DNA of 64,000 nucleotides from Blastococcus sp. TML/M2B (lineage in GTDB: Bacteria; Actinomycetota; Actinomycetes; Mycobacteriales; Geodermatophilaceae): the NCBI RefSeq assembly GCF_016612865.1, contig NZ_JAENZZ010000001.1, forward strand, positions 62,001-126,000, given 5' to 3'. Of this stretch, positions 45,928-53,968 are shown one piece after another (position 1 is the stretch's first letter; each line of letters starts with the position of its first letter). A program made the position numbers and the translations under genes. A model generated the notes under the pieces. The model was not told where the DNA came from and ran no database searches. It worked only from the letters and a program-made list of their open reading frames with translations.

Positions 45928-48576
45928 ATGCGGATCCAGGAACGGGCGGCACGACGCCGTCGCGGGACGCCCCTGTGGGTGTACCTGACCGCGCTGGTGC
46001 TCGTCCCGCTGGTGGGCGTGCTCGCCCTGACCGGCGCCATCGTGCGCGTCGCCGTCACCGAGGCCGCCAGCGCGGCGCGATCGGAGTCCGCGATCGCCGC
46101 GCTGGGCGGGCTGCACAGCGCGCGCAGCGCCATCATCCGCGAGATCATCCCGACGCTCACCCAGGTCATCGTCGGCACCCCCAACAGCGCCTCGGCGCTG
46201 CTGGGCGAGGACAGCGACATCGTCGTCGACCTGCGCGAGCCGGCCAGGCAGCTGCTGCAGGACACCCGGGCCGCCACCAACGAGGCGCTCGCCGCCATCC
46301 CGGAGAGCTCGCTCGCCGCGGCCGAGACCGCCGCCGCCATCCGGCGGATCGGCTGGGTGCGCGCCGCGGCGGACGCGCCCGGGGCCGACCCGGAGTCGAT
46401 CTACGACGACTTCCTCGAGCTCGCCGACGACCTGGCCGGCGCGCAGGCGAGGGCCGCCCGCGCGGCCCGCGCCGAGCTGGCGCCGGTGGCGACGACGGAC
46501 GCCGTGCGCGACGTCCAGCTCGTCGCCGACGCCGCCACCATCGCCGGCCGGCTGGTGCCCGAGTTCATCGGGACGCAGCTGGTCGGGGTGGCGATGGACG
46601 ACCGGGAGGCCTGGCGGGCGGACTGGGCGCTCTACACCGCCGCCCGCGACAACATGGCCAAGCTCTCGCAGGACCGGCTGGAGCGGAGCTGGCGGGCGCT
46701 GGCCTCCTCCCCGGAGGTGGCCGTCATCGACCAACTGCTCGCCGCGCACGCCGCCGGCGAGGCCGCGATCCTGTCGGTGCCCCAGCTGATCTCCCTCGTG
46801 GACCAGGCGACGGCCCGCGACGCGCGGCTCAGCGACCTCCTCGCCGACGCGGCCGCGGAGGCCCAGTCGCTCGCGGTCGCCGACCACCGCGCGGCCAACG
46901 ACCGGCGCGACCTGCTGCTGAGCGTCGGGCTGGTGCTCGTCGTCGCCTCGCTGGCCGGCGCCGTCGTCGTCGGGCGGATCGTCTCCCGCGCCCTCGGCGC
47001 ACTGGCCCACCAGGCGGAGAAGATCAGCCACGGCCAGCTGGTCGAGATCTCCGACCGCGGCCCGCGGGAGGCGCGCACGGTGTCGGCGGCGCTCGCGACC
47101 ACGGTCGCCGGGCTCAGCCGCATCCAGGCGCAGGCCGCCGCCGTCACCCGCGGCGACCTCGCCGACCCGGTGCTGGCCGACGCGCTGCCCGGCCCGCTCG
47201 GCGAGCTGCTGCACGCCTCGGTCGAGAAGCTGGTGGCCTCGGTCCGCGAGCGCGAGTCGCTGCAGACCGCGCTGGCCCACCAGGCCGCGCACGACCCCCT
47301 CACCGATCTGCCCAACCGCATCCAGGCCCGCACGCTCACCGCCGCCGCGCTGCACCGCGGCCGGCGCGCCGGCACGATGACCGGGCTGCTCTTCGTCGAC
47401 CTCGACGGCTTCAAGGGGGTCAACGACCGCTTCGGCCACGCCACCGGCGACGCCCTGCTGCGCATCGTCGCCGACCGGCTGCGCGTCGCGCTGCGGCCCG
47501 GGGACGTCGTCTGCCGGCTGGGGGGCGACGAGTTCGTCGTCCTCGTCGAGCAGGTGACCGGCGAGCGCGAGCTCCTGGAGCTCGCCCGCCGGCTCATCGA
47601 CACCGTCAGCCACCCGGCCGTCGAGGGCGGCCAGGAGCTGCGGATCGGCGCCAGCGTGGGCATCGCCGTCGCCCAGGACGCCTCCGTCGACGCCGACGTG
47701 CTCTTCGCCGAGGCCGACGCCGCCGCCTACCGCGCGAAGGCGCGTGGCCGCGGGCGGGCCGAGCTGTTCGACGAGTCGCTGCGGGCGCAGCTGGCCGCGC
47801 AGTCCGAGTTGGAGACGGCGCTCACCGCCGGGCTGGCCGCCGGGGAGCTCGAGGTCCACTACCAGCCGGTGGTCGGCCTGGCGTCGGGCCGGCTCGAGGG
47901 CTACGAGGCGCTGCTGCGCTGGAACCGGCCCGGTGTCGGCATGGTGCCGCCCAACGACTTCATCCCGGTGGCCGAGACCAGCAAGCTCATCTGCGACCTG
48001 GACCGCTGGGTGCTGCACGAGGCGACCCGGCAGGTGGCCGCCTGGCGCGCCGAGCACCCGGCCGCCGAGCTGCTCACCGTCGCGGTCAACGTCTCCGGCC
48101 GGCACCTCTCCGACTCCCGGGTCGTCCAGGACGTCGTCGACGCGCTGGCGGCCTCGGGGCTGCCGCCGGAGCTGCTCGTCGTCGAGGTCACCGAGACCGT
48201 GCTGGTCAACGACCCGGCCGCCTTCGGCCACCTGGTCGCCCTGCGTGACCTGGGCGTCTCCGTCGCGATCGACGACTTCGGCACCGGCTACACCTCGATC
48301 GGCCAGCTGGCCGGGATGCCCGTCGACACGCTGAAGATCGACCGCAGCTTCGTCGCGTCGGCCGACTCCGGCCACGCCGAGCTGGTCGAGCTGATGATCC
48401 GCGCCGCGCACACCTTCAGGCTGAGCGTCGTCGCGGAGGGCGTCGAGGAGGAGGCCCAGCTGGCCTGGCTGCGCGACCAGCGGTGCGACTTCGCCCAGGG
48501 GTACCTGCTGTCCCGCCCGCTGCCCGCCGCCGCTGCTCGCGACGCGTGGCGGGAGGCGCTGGTCCCGTCGTCCTGA
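45928..48576 (+). CDS. Membrane GGDEF-EAL cyclic-di-GMP turnover protein
   Basis: An 882-aa protein. Helix 1 at ~15-40, a ~285-residue helical extracytoplasmic sensor, helix 2 at ~328-350, HAMP, GGDEF domain (DPLTDLPNR at ~455; intact LGGDEFVVL at ~530) and EAL domain (YEALLRW, VAVNVSGRHL, VEVTETV, IDDFGTGYTS, KIDRSF, EGVE). Both catalytic sites look intact, so it could synthesise and degrade c-di-GMP. I see no RxxD inhibitory site in the expected place. The sensor resembles the nitrate/MCP-type helical bundles. The sigma-28-like promoter suggests motility control. Confidence 0.92.
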   Translation: MRIQERAARRRRGTPLWVYLTALVLVPLVGVLALTGAIVRVAVTEAASAARSESAIAALGGLHSARSAIIREIIPTLTQVIVGTPNSASALLGEDSDIVVDLREPARQLLQDTRAATNEALAAIPESSLAAAETAAAIRRIGWVRAAADAPGADPESIYDDFLELADDLAGAQARAARAARAELAPVATTDAVRDVQLVADAATIAGRLVPEFIGTQLVGVAMDDREAWRADWALYTAARDNMAKLSQDRLERSWRALASSPEVAVIDQLLAAHAAGEAAILSVPQLISLVDQATARDARLSDLLADAAAEAQSLAVADHRAANDRRDLLLSVGLVLVVASLAGAVVVGRIVSRALGALAHQAEKISHGQLVEISDRGPREARTVSAALATTVAGLSRIQAQAAAVTRGDLADPVLADALPGPLGELLHASVEKLVASVRERESLQTALAHQAAHDPLTDLPNRIQARTLTAAALHRGRRAGTMTGLLFVDLDGFKGVNDRFGHATGDALLRIVADRLRVALRPGDVVCRLGGDEFVVLVEQVTGERELLELARRLIDTVSHPAVEGGQELRIGASVGIAVAQDASVDADVLFAEADAAAYRAKARGRGRAELFDESLRAQLAAQSELETALTAGLAAGELEVHYQPVVGLASGRLEGYEALLRWNRPGVGMVPPNDFIPVAETSKLICDLDRWVLHEATRQVAAWRAEHPAAELLTVAVNVSGRHLSDSRVVQDVVDALAASGLPPELLVVEVTETVLVNDPAAFGHLVALRDLGVSVAIDDFGTGYTSIGQLAGMPVDTLKIDRSFVASADSGHAELVELMIRAAHTFRLSVVAEGVEEEAQLAWLRDQRCDFAQGYLLSRPLPAAAARDAWREALVPSS

Positions 48577-48678
48577 GCTGGTCGGTGGCCTCCGGGCCGG
48601 CGCCGGGATGTGCTTTGGCACACTCCACGGCAGGGAGCGGCCCCGGCGGTCGTCCGTGACCTGCTGAGGAGCCGCGAC

Positions 48679-49533
48679 GTGACGGGTAGCTGGACGCCGC
48701 AGCGCGAGGGCGCGCTGTTCCGGCAGGACGGCGACCTGCTCGTCCCCGGGCCGCTCACGCGCGGGCCCTGGTACCACGGCACCCTCCACGGCAGCGCCAT
48801 GCTGGCCCCGATCGCCCGCGCCGCGGAGCGCCACCCGAGCGAGGTGGAGCGGCAGGTCGTCCGGCTGACCGTCGACATGATGCGGGCCGCGCCGATGGCG
48901 CCGCTGCGGGTCGAGACGACGACGGTCCGGTCCGGGAAGAGCATCGACTTCGTCGACGTCGCCATGTACGCCGACGACGAGCTGTGCGTCCGGGGCAGCG
49001 CGCTGCGGATGCGGGTGGCCGACCTCGTCGTCGACGAGCCCGACGACGCGCCGCCCCCGCCGCCGCCGCCCGCGGACGGCCCCGCGGGGGTGTCGCCCTT
49101 CGCCGCCCGGCCGGGATCCGAGGAGCCGGCCTTCCACCACGCCATCGACGTGCACGTGGACGTCGACGCCGAGGTCGTGTGGTTCCGCCTGGCCGTGCCG
49201 CTCGTCGAGGGCGAGGAGAACACGGGCACCGTCGCGGTCGCCGCCGTCGCCGACTGGACCTACGCCGTGCCGCACCTGCTGCGCGGTGCGCGGGGCGACG
49301 ACCGGCGACCCGGGCGGGCCGTGCACGCCATCAACGCCGACACCACGATCAACGCCTTCCGCCCCTTGTCGGGCGGCTGGGTGGGGCTCCGGACGACCGC
49401 CCACACCGGTTCCACCGGCGCCGGCACCAGCGGCGCCCACCTGTACGACGCCGCCGGACCGCTCGGCTTCAGCGCGCAGAGCGTGCTGGTCCGGGGTCCC
49501 AGCGGCGCGCCGTTGTCGGTCAAAGAGATGTAA
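48679..49533 (+). CDS. Acyl-CoA thioesterase-like double-hotdog protein
   Basis: A 284-aa protein with the thioesterase-superfamily TesB-like layout: N-terminal hotdog (PWYHGTLHGSAMLAPIARAAE, then RLTVDMMRAAP), a proline-rich linker with a run of seven prolines (~130), and a C-terminal hotdog (ADTTINAFRPLSGGWVGL). The catalytic Asp/Thr/Gln set cannot be fully assigned. GTG at 48679 is preferred (TGAGGAG upstream). It lies 12 bp before the LLM oxidoreductase, probably one operon. Confidence 0.8.
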   Translation: MTGSWTPQREGALFRQDGDLLVPGPLTRGPWYHGTLHGSAMLAPIARAAERHPSEVERQVVRLTVDMMRAAPMAPLRVETTTVRSGKSIDFVDVAMYADDELCVRGSALRMRVADLVVDEPDDAPPPPPPPADGPAGVSPFAARPGSEEPAFHHAIDVHVDVDAEVVWFRLAVPLVEGEENTGTVAVAAVADWTYAVPHLLRGARGDDRRPGRAVHAINADTTINAFRPLSGGWVGLRTTAHTGSTGAGTSGAHLYDAAGPLGFSAQSVLVRGPSGAPLSVKEM

Positions 49534-49545
49534 GGGGACGGGTCC

Positions 49546-50577
49546 ATGCGCATCGCCACCGGCGTCGGTTACGCCAACGGGATGAAGGAGGCGGCCGAGC
49601 GGGTCGCCACGCTCGAGTCGGCGGGCATCGACATCGTCTGGGTCGCCGAGGCCTACGGGGTCGACGCCGTCTCGCTGATGGGCTACCTGGCCGCCATCAC
49701 CGAGCGCGTGCAGATCGGCTCCTCGATCCTCCCCATCTACACCCGCACCCCGAGCCTGCTGGCCATGACCGCCGCCGGGGTGGACCTGCTCAGCGGCGGC
49801 CGCGCCATCCTCGGGCTGGGCGCCTCCGGGCCGCAGGTGATCGAGGGCTTCCACGGGGTCCCCTACGACGCGCCGCTCGGCCGCACCCGCGAGGTCATCG
49901 AGATCTGCCGCACGGTCTGGCGGCGCGAGCCGGTCGAGCACGAGGGCCGCTACTACACGCTGCCGCTGGCCGAGGGGCAGGGCACGGGCCTGGGCAAGCC
50001 GCTCAAGCTGATCACCCACCCGGTGCGCGACCGCATCCCGATCTACCTGGCCTCCCTCGGCCCCAAGAACGTCGAGCTGACCGCCGAGCTCGCCGACGGC
50101 TGGATGCCGACGCTGTTCTGGCCGGAGCGGGCGGCCGAGGTGTGGGGCGAGTCGCTCGCGGCGGGCCGGGCCGCCCGGCCGGCCGAGCTGGACCCGCTGG
50201 AGGTCGTCGCCGGCGGCGCCGTGGCCATCGGCGAGGGGCTCGAGCACCTGCGCGACAACGCCCGGCCCGGCATCGCGCTCTACGTCGGCGGCATGGGCGC
50301 CAGGAGCCGCAACTTCTACAACCAGCTCTTCCGCCGCTACGGCTTCGAGGCCGAGGCCGAGCTCATCCAGGAGCTCTACCTCTCCGGCCGCAAGGAGGAG
50401 GCCGCCGCCGCGGTGCCGCAGGCATTCCTCGACGCCACCTCGCTGATCGGGCCGGAGAGCTTCGTGCGGGAGCGGATCGAGGCCTACCGGGACGCCGGCG
50501 TGACCGTGCTCAACGTGAGCGTCGCCGGGGACGACGTCGTCGGCACCCTGGAGAAGGTCAAGGCCTGGGCGTCCTGA
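49546..50577 (+). CDS. LLM-class F420-dependent oxidoreductase
   Basis: A 343-aa luciferase-like TIM-barrel protein (MRIATGVGYANGM, then FWPERAAEVW in the middle). The family in actinobacteria uses reduced coenzyme F420 for hydride transfer, rather than FMN. The conserved segments GILGLGASGPQVIEGFHG (here AILGLGASGPQ) and YLASLGPKNVELTAELADGW support this. The substrate is unknown; an acyl or sugar substrate is common in relatives. Last gene before the tRNA. Confidence 0.9.
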   Translation: MRIATGVGYANGMKEAAERVATLESAGIDIVWVAEAYGVDAVSLMGYLAAITERVQIGSSILPIYTRTPSLLAMTAAGVDLLSGGRAILGLGASGPQVIEGFHGVPYDAPLGRTREVIEICRTVWRREPVEHEGRYYTLPLAEGQGTGLGKPLKLITHPVRDRIPIYLASLGPKNVELTAELADGWMPTLFWPERAAEVWGESLAAGRAARPAELDPLEVVAGGAVAIGEGLEHLRDNARPGIALYVGGMGARSRNFYNQLFRRYGFEAEAELIQELYLSGRKEEAAAAVPQAFLDATSLIGPESFVRERIEAYRDAGVTVLNVSVAGDDVVGTLEKVKAWAS

Positions 50578-50613
50578 GCCGGTCCGGCGCCCCCGCCTAG
50601 AGTGCGGGGGCCA

Positions 50614-50700
50614 GGAGGGCTCGCCTAGTGGCCGATGGCGGCGGTCTTGAAAACCGCTATGGGGTAACACCCATCGTGGGTTCGAATCCCACGCCCTCCG
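50614..50700 (+). tRNA. tRNA-Ser (anticodon UGA)
   Basis: An 87-nt tRNA. Acceptor GGAGGGC pairs with GCCCTCC, the anticodon loop reads CTTGAAA (anticodon TGA), the long variable arm ATGGGG...CCCAT marks a class II tRNA-Ser, and the T loop is GGTTCGAATCC. CCA is not encoded. A TAGAGT -10 hexamer lies at 50598-50603. It decodes UCA and related codons, rare in this GC-rich DNA. Confidence 0.95.
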
Positions 50701-51057
50701 CTCGCCCGTCGTCGACCTGGCGTCGACCTGGCGCGCTGATGCGCCGTTCCCGTCGTACGCATGACGCATCCACGCGCCCGGTCGCCGGCGAGATCTCCGA
50801 CACGCCACGCGCGGGACGTCGTCCGGGGTGACCGACGCCCTCCACCAGGCTTTTCACGCTGGTCACGGGGGTGTTTGTCGACAAGACGCCGGACCGGAGG
50901 AGGGGTCACCACCCCCTCCCGGGGTCTCCCGCAACGATCCGGTGACGGGGCGGTCACATGCGTGCCGAGGACCGCCGATGGGGAGACCGGAGAGCCCTAG
51001 CGTCTGCCCTGTCCGCGGCACTTCCCCGCCGCGGCATTGGCGCTGAGGAGTACCCGC
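50701..51057. other. Gene-free spacer after tRNA-Ser
   Basis: No gene recognised in 357 bp. It holds an 11-bp direct repeat (GTCGACCTGGC twice, ~50712-50733) and a short GTGAC/GTCAC inverted repeat near 50941-50956. No integrase, att duplication of the tRNA end or CCA-proximal repeat was found, so there is no sign of an integrated element. Confidence 0.4.
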
Positions 51058-51891
51058 GTGACCATGGGCGCGACGCTGGTGTGGCCGGCAGTTGTGGTGC
51101 TGGGCTTCCTGGTGTTCACCGGACTGGTGGTGGCCCTCGGGGCCAGCTCCACGGCTCGGTACGAGTTCGAGCGCAACGGCGCGCAGCAGCCCGCGCGGGC
51201 CGCCACGCCGCGCTCGGCGAACCACCCCGCGGGCCGTCGTGCCCCCGCCCGGTCCGGCGAGGCCGCGGCCGCGGTGCCCGCCGGGGCGTCGTCGGGCAGC
51301 GTCGCCGTCCGCACCGCGCCGGCCGCCGTCGCCGAGGGCGGGCCCGCCTGGTGGCTGATCGGCGAGGCGGCGCAGGTGGTGGCCGGGCCGTTCGGCGACC
51401 GGGTCGACGCCGACTGGGCCGCGTTCGCCGGCGGGCTCTCCGCCGTCGCCGTCTTCGGCACCCGCCGCACCGACGGCACCGTCAAGCCCAAGCCCTCGCC
51501 GGAGGAGCGCGCCTGGCTGGGCGAGCTGGGCCGGCACCTGGACCGGCTGCCCGCCGAGTGGGACGACCTGCTCACCGACACCGACCCGCTCACCACGCTC
51601 GTCGTCGAGGTGGCCGCGGCGCTGGTCGAGGCGGGCCTGCCCCTGCACGACGCGGGGGCCACGCAGTCCGGCGGCGGCGTCTGCCTGGTGCCCGACCAGG
51701 ACGCCGGCGGCCTGCTGGTCAGCTGGCGCCCGCACGACCGGATGAGCCTGCAGCAGTCGCGCGGCGCCACCGCCGACGAGGCCGTGCAGCGGCTGATGAA
51801 CGCCGCGATCCTCGAGGTGCTCGAGCAGCTCGGGTTCGTGGTGGAGCCGGCCGGCGCGACCGCCTGCGCCCTGGTGACGGCGCTGCGCTAG
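51058..51891 (+). CDS. Membrane-anchored protein of unknown function
   Basis: A 277-aa protein: one N-terminal transmembrane helix (~5-28), a disordered Ala/Pro/Arg linker (~30-90) and a cytosolic or exported globular domain (~95-275) ending ILEVLEQLGFVVEPAGATACALVTALR. I do not recognise the domain. GTG at 51058 is preferred because GAGGAG is nine bases upstream; ATG at 51064 is possible. The stop TAG overlaps that of the convergent gene by four bases (CTAG). Confidence 0.7.
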   Translation: MTMGATLVWPAVVVLGFLVFTGLVVALGASSTARYEFERNGAQQPARAATPRSANHPAGRRAPARSGEAAAAVPAGASSGSVAVRTAPAAVAEGGPAWWLIGEAAQVVAGPFGDRVDADWAAFAGGLSAVAVFGTRRTDGTVKPKPSPEERAWLGELGRHLDRLPAEWDDLLTDTDPLTTLVVEVAAALVEAGLPLHDAGATQSGGGVCLVPDQDAGGLLVSWRPHDRMSLQQSRGATADEAVQRLMNAAILEVLEQLGFVVEPAGATACALVTALR

Positions 51892-52364
51892 CTGGCGGCG
51901 ACCGCCGCGGCCATGGTCCACGCCGCCGCCGCGTCCACCTTGCCGGTGGCGGTGTCGTGGAGCAGCTGCTCCTGCGGGAGCTGGGGCAGCGTCCGCATCG
52001 CCAGCTCGGCGACGGCGCGGTAGGAGAGCGGGTCCGGGCGGCCCAGCCCCACCTCCCGCTCCTTCTCCGGCGTCATGCGGGGCGCCAGCTGGGTCGCGAC
52101 GAGGTGGGTGAACAGGAAGATCCGGCCCACCAGCACGGGGTCGCCGGCCTCCGCCGCGGCCCGGGACGCCGCGGCCCACCACGGCCACGGGGGCGTCGCG
52201 CCGCGGTCGGCGATCTGCGCCAGGGTCGCCCAGATGGCGTCGCTGCTGCCGAGGGCTGCGTCCCAGCGGTCCATGAGCGCGGTGGCGTCGGCGAGCTCGG
52301 CGGCACCGATGGCGGGCGCCGTCCCGTCGTCCGGCGGTGCGGCCCGGCGGTCGAACAACCCCAT
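51888..52364 (-). CDS. Hypothetical helical protein
   Basis: A 158-aa, Ala-rich, mostly helical protein starting MGLFDRRAAPPDD, with PPWPWWAAASRAAAEAG and MTPEKEREVGLGRPDPLSYRAVAELAM as the most distinctive segments. No family recognised. It has no membrane helix or signal peptide. Its stop shares CTAG with the convergent gene. Confidence 0.65.
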   Translation of the reverse strand: MGLFDRRAAPPDDGTAPAIGAAELADATALMDRWDAALGSSDAIWATLAQIADRGATPPWPWWAAASRAAAEAGDPVLVGRIFLFTHLVATQLAPRMTPEKEREVGLGRPDPLSYRAVAELAMRTLPQLPQEQLLHDTATGKVDAAAAWTMAAAVAAS

Positions 52365-52421
52365 GGCGTGCGGCTCCCTGTCCTCGTCGGTGACGGGAGC
52401 CGATTCTGCCCGCTGCGCGGA

Positions 52422-52685
52422 TCAGACCGCGTCGGCGTCCAGCCGGCCGATGTGCTGGAGCACGAGCTCCCCGCCGTCGGCGGCGAAGCTGGCCCGCAGG
52501 CTGCGCAGCACGTCCAGGCCGTCGTCGTCGGCGCCCCGCACCCCCGCGAGGTCGACGACGACGCGGCGGTGCCCGCCCTCGCGCAGCGAGTCGGCGGTGC
52601 CGCGCAGCAGGTCCGCGCCCTGCGCGCTGAGGTGACCGGAGGCGCGGATGACCCCGATCCGCAGGTCGACGGTCTCCGAGAGCAT
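52422..52685 (-). CDS. STAS-domain protein with acidic phosphosite (anti-anti-sigma-like), copy 2
   Basis: An 87-aa STAS protein (VDLRIGVIRASGHLSAQGADLLRG, VVVDLAGVR). In anti-anti-sigma factors the loop reads D-S-S-G and the Ser is phosphorylated by an RsbW-type kinase; here it reads ADDDGL, so aspartate replaces the phosphoserine. That would mimic the phosphorylated state permanently. The ATG overlaps the stop of the upstream STAS gene (TGATG) and has GGAGG eight bases before it. Confidence 0.75.
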   Translation of the reverse strand: MLSETVDLRIGVIRASGHLSAQGADLLRGTADSLREGGHRRVVVDLAGVRGADDDGLDVLRSLRASFAADGGELVLQHIGRLDADAV

Positions 52686-53042
52686 CACGCCACCTCCTGC
52701 CCGCGCCCGGTCTCCAGCCGGAGCACGCGCCACAGCCCGGTGCGCCGGAGCAGGTCCAGCGTGCGCCGGTTGGCACCGCGCAGGACGACGGTGCCGCCAC
52801 GGGCCCGGCAGATGCGGTGCGCCCACAGGAAGCTGGCCACCGCCGTGCTGGACAGGTGCTGGACGCCGCTCAGGTCGACCACGAGCCGCCGGGCGCCGGC
52901 CAGCAGCGCGTCGTGCAGCAGCCAGCGGACGTCGGCCAGCCCGTCGGTGAACAGCGTGTCGTCGAGGTGGATCGTGACCTCGTCCCCGGTGGCGTCGACC
53001 CTGGCTGGACGCCGCGGCGCGGATGGCGGCGGTGGTGGTCAT
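52685..53042 (-). CDS. STAS-domain anti-anti-sigma-like protein, copy 1, one frameshift
   Basis: About 118 aa when repaired: MTTTAAIRAAASS, then VDATGDEVTIHLDDTLFTDGLADVRW, and the STAS loop DLSGVQHLSSTAVASFLW with Ser/Thr at the phosphosite. The frame breaks in a CCC run that straddles 53000/53001 (one base too many), on the 500-bp grid. A GAAGGAG ribosome site precedes the ATG. It may be a substrate of a PP2C/RsbW pair; no RsbW kinase is in the window. Confidence 0.75.
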
Positions 53043-53176
53043 GCGGCTCCTTCGACGACGGCGCGGGCACTGCGCACCAGCGTGGCCGCGGGACGTTGCG
53101 ATCGGCTGCGACGGTCCGTTGCGATCGCATGACGGTCCTCCGCTCCCGGACCGGACGGTGCGGGCGCGGTGGCAGC

Positions 53177-53892
53177 ATGGCGGCCGTGGCACTGCGTCTC
53201 CTGGTCGTCGAGGACGACGACTCCATCCGTACCGCGCTGCGGTGGGCGCTGGAGGACGAGGGCTACGACGTCGCCGAGGCGGTGTCCGGCGAGGAGGCCG
53301 TGCGCGCCGTCGCCGTGGCCGCCCCTGACCTCATGGTCGTGGACCTGATGCTCGGCTCGATGGACGGCTACGCGGTGATCCGCGAGGTCCGGCGGGGCCA
53401 CGACCTGCCGATCATCGTGGTGAGCGCCCGCGCCGACACCCATGACATCGTCGCCGCGCTGGAGGCCGGCGCCGACGACTACGTGACGAAACCGTTCGAG
53501 GTACCAAGGAGATCACCGCCCGGCTACGGGCGCTGCGCCGCCGGGCCGGCAGCGGCGCCGCCGAGCGGCCGCCCGAGGCGGTCGTGCTCGACTCCGACCC
53601 GGTCGCGCCGCTGGTGCTCAACGAGGGCCGCGGCACCGTGCACCGGGGCGAGGAGCAGCTGCCGCTGACGCTGACGGAGTTCCGGCTGCTGTGCGAGCTG
53701 GCCGGCTCGCCGGGGCGGGTGTTCAGCCGGCAGGCGCTGCTGGAGCGGGTGTGGGAGCACGGCTTCTTCGGCGACGAGCGGATCGTCGACGTCCACGTGC
53801 GGCGGTTGCGCACCAAGGTGGAGACCGACCCCGGCTCTCCTCGGCTGGTCGTAACCGTGAGAGGGCTGGGATACCGGCTGGATCCCCGGTGA
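53177..53892 (+). CDS. OmpR-family response regulator, one frameshift
   Basis: About 238 aa when repaired. Receiver domain with acidic pocket VEDDDS, phospho-acceptor Asp56 (LMVVDLML) and Lys in YVTKPFEV; the C-terminal winged helix reads LTLTEFRLLCELAGSPGRVFSRQALLERVW (shown in parts), IVDVHVRRLRTKVE and GLGYRL. The frame shifts at 53501-53505 between KPFEV and KEITARLRAL (two extra bases or one missing), on the 500-bp grid. ATG at 53177 or GTG at 53186 may start it. First gene of a three-gene signal-transduction operon. Confidence 0.87.
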
Positions 53893-53968
53893 GCGACAGG
53901 GACGTGAGCATCGCAGCGAGGAACGAGCGAGGAGCGGAGCGGCCCGCCGGAGCCACCGCAGGGACACC

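Noticed and set aside
44857..50808. A 1,983-aa open frame on the minus strand (and a 1,265-aa one at 33786-37583)
   Set aside because: They lie antisense to well-recognised genes, have the low-complexity Arg/Gly/Ala composition of shadow frames in GC-rich DNA, and show no domain.
50614..51057. tRNA-Ser as an attachment site of an integrated element
   Set aside because: No integrase, no duplication of the tRNA 3' end, and normal chromosomal genes on both sides.
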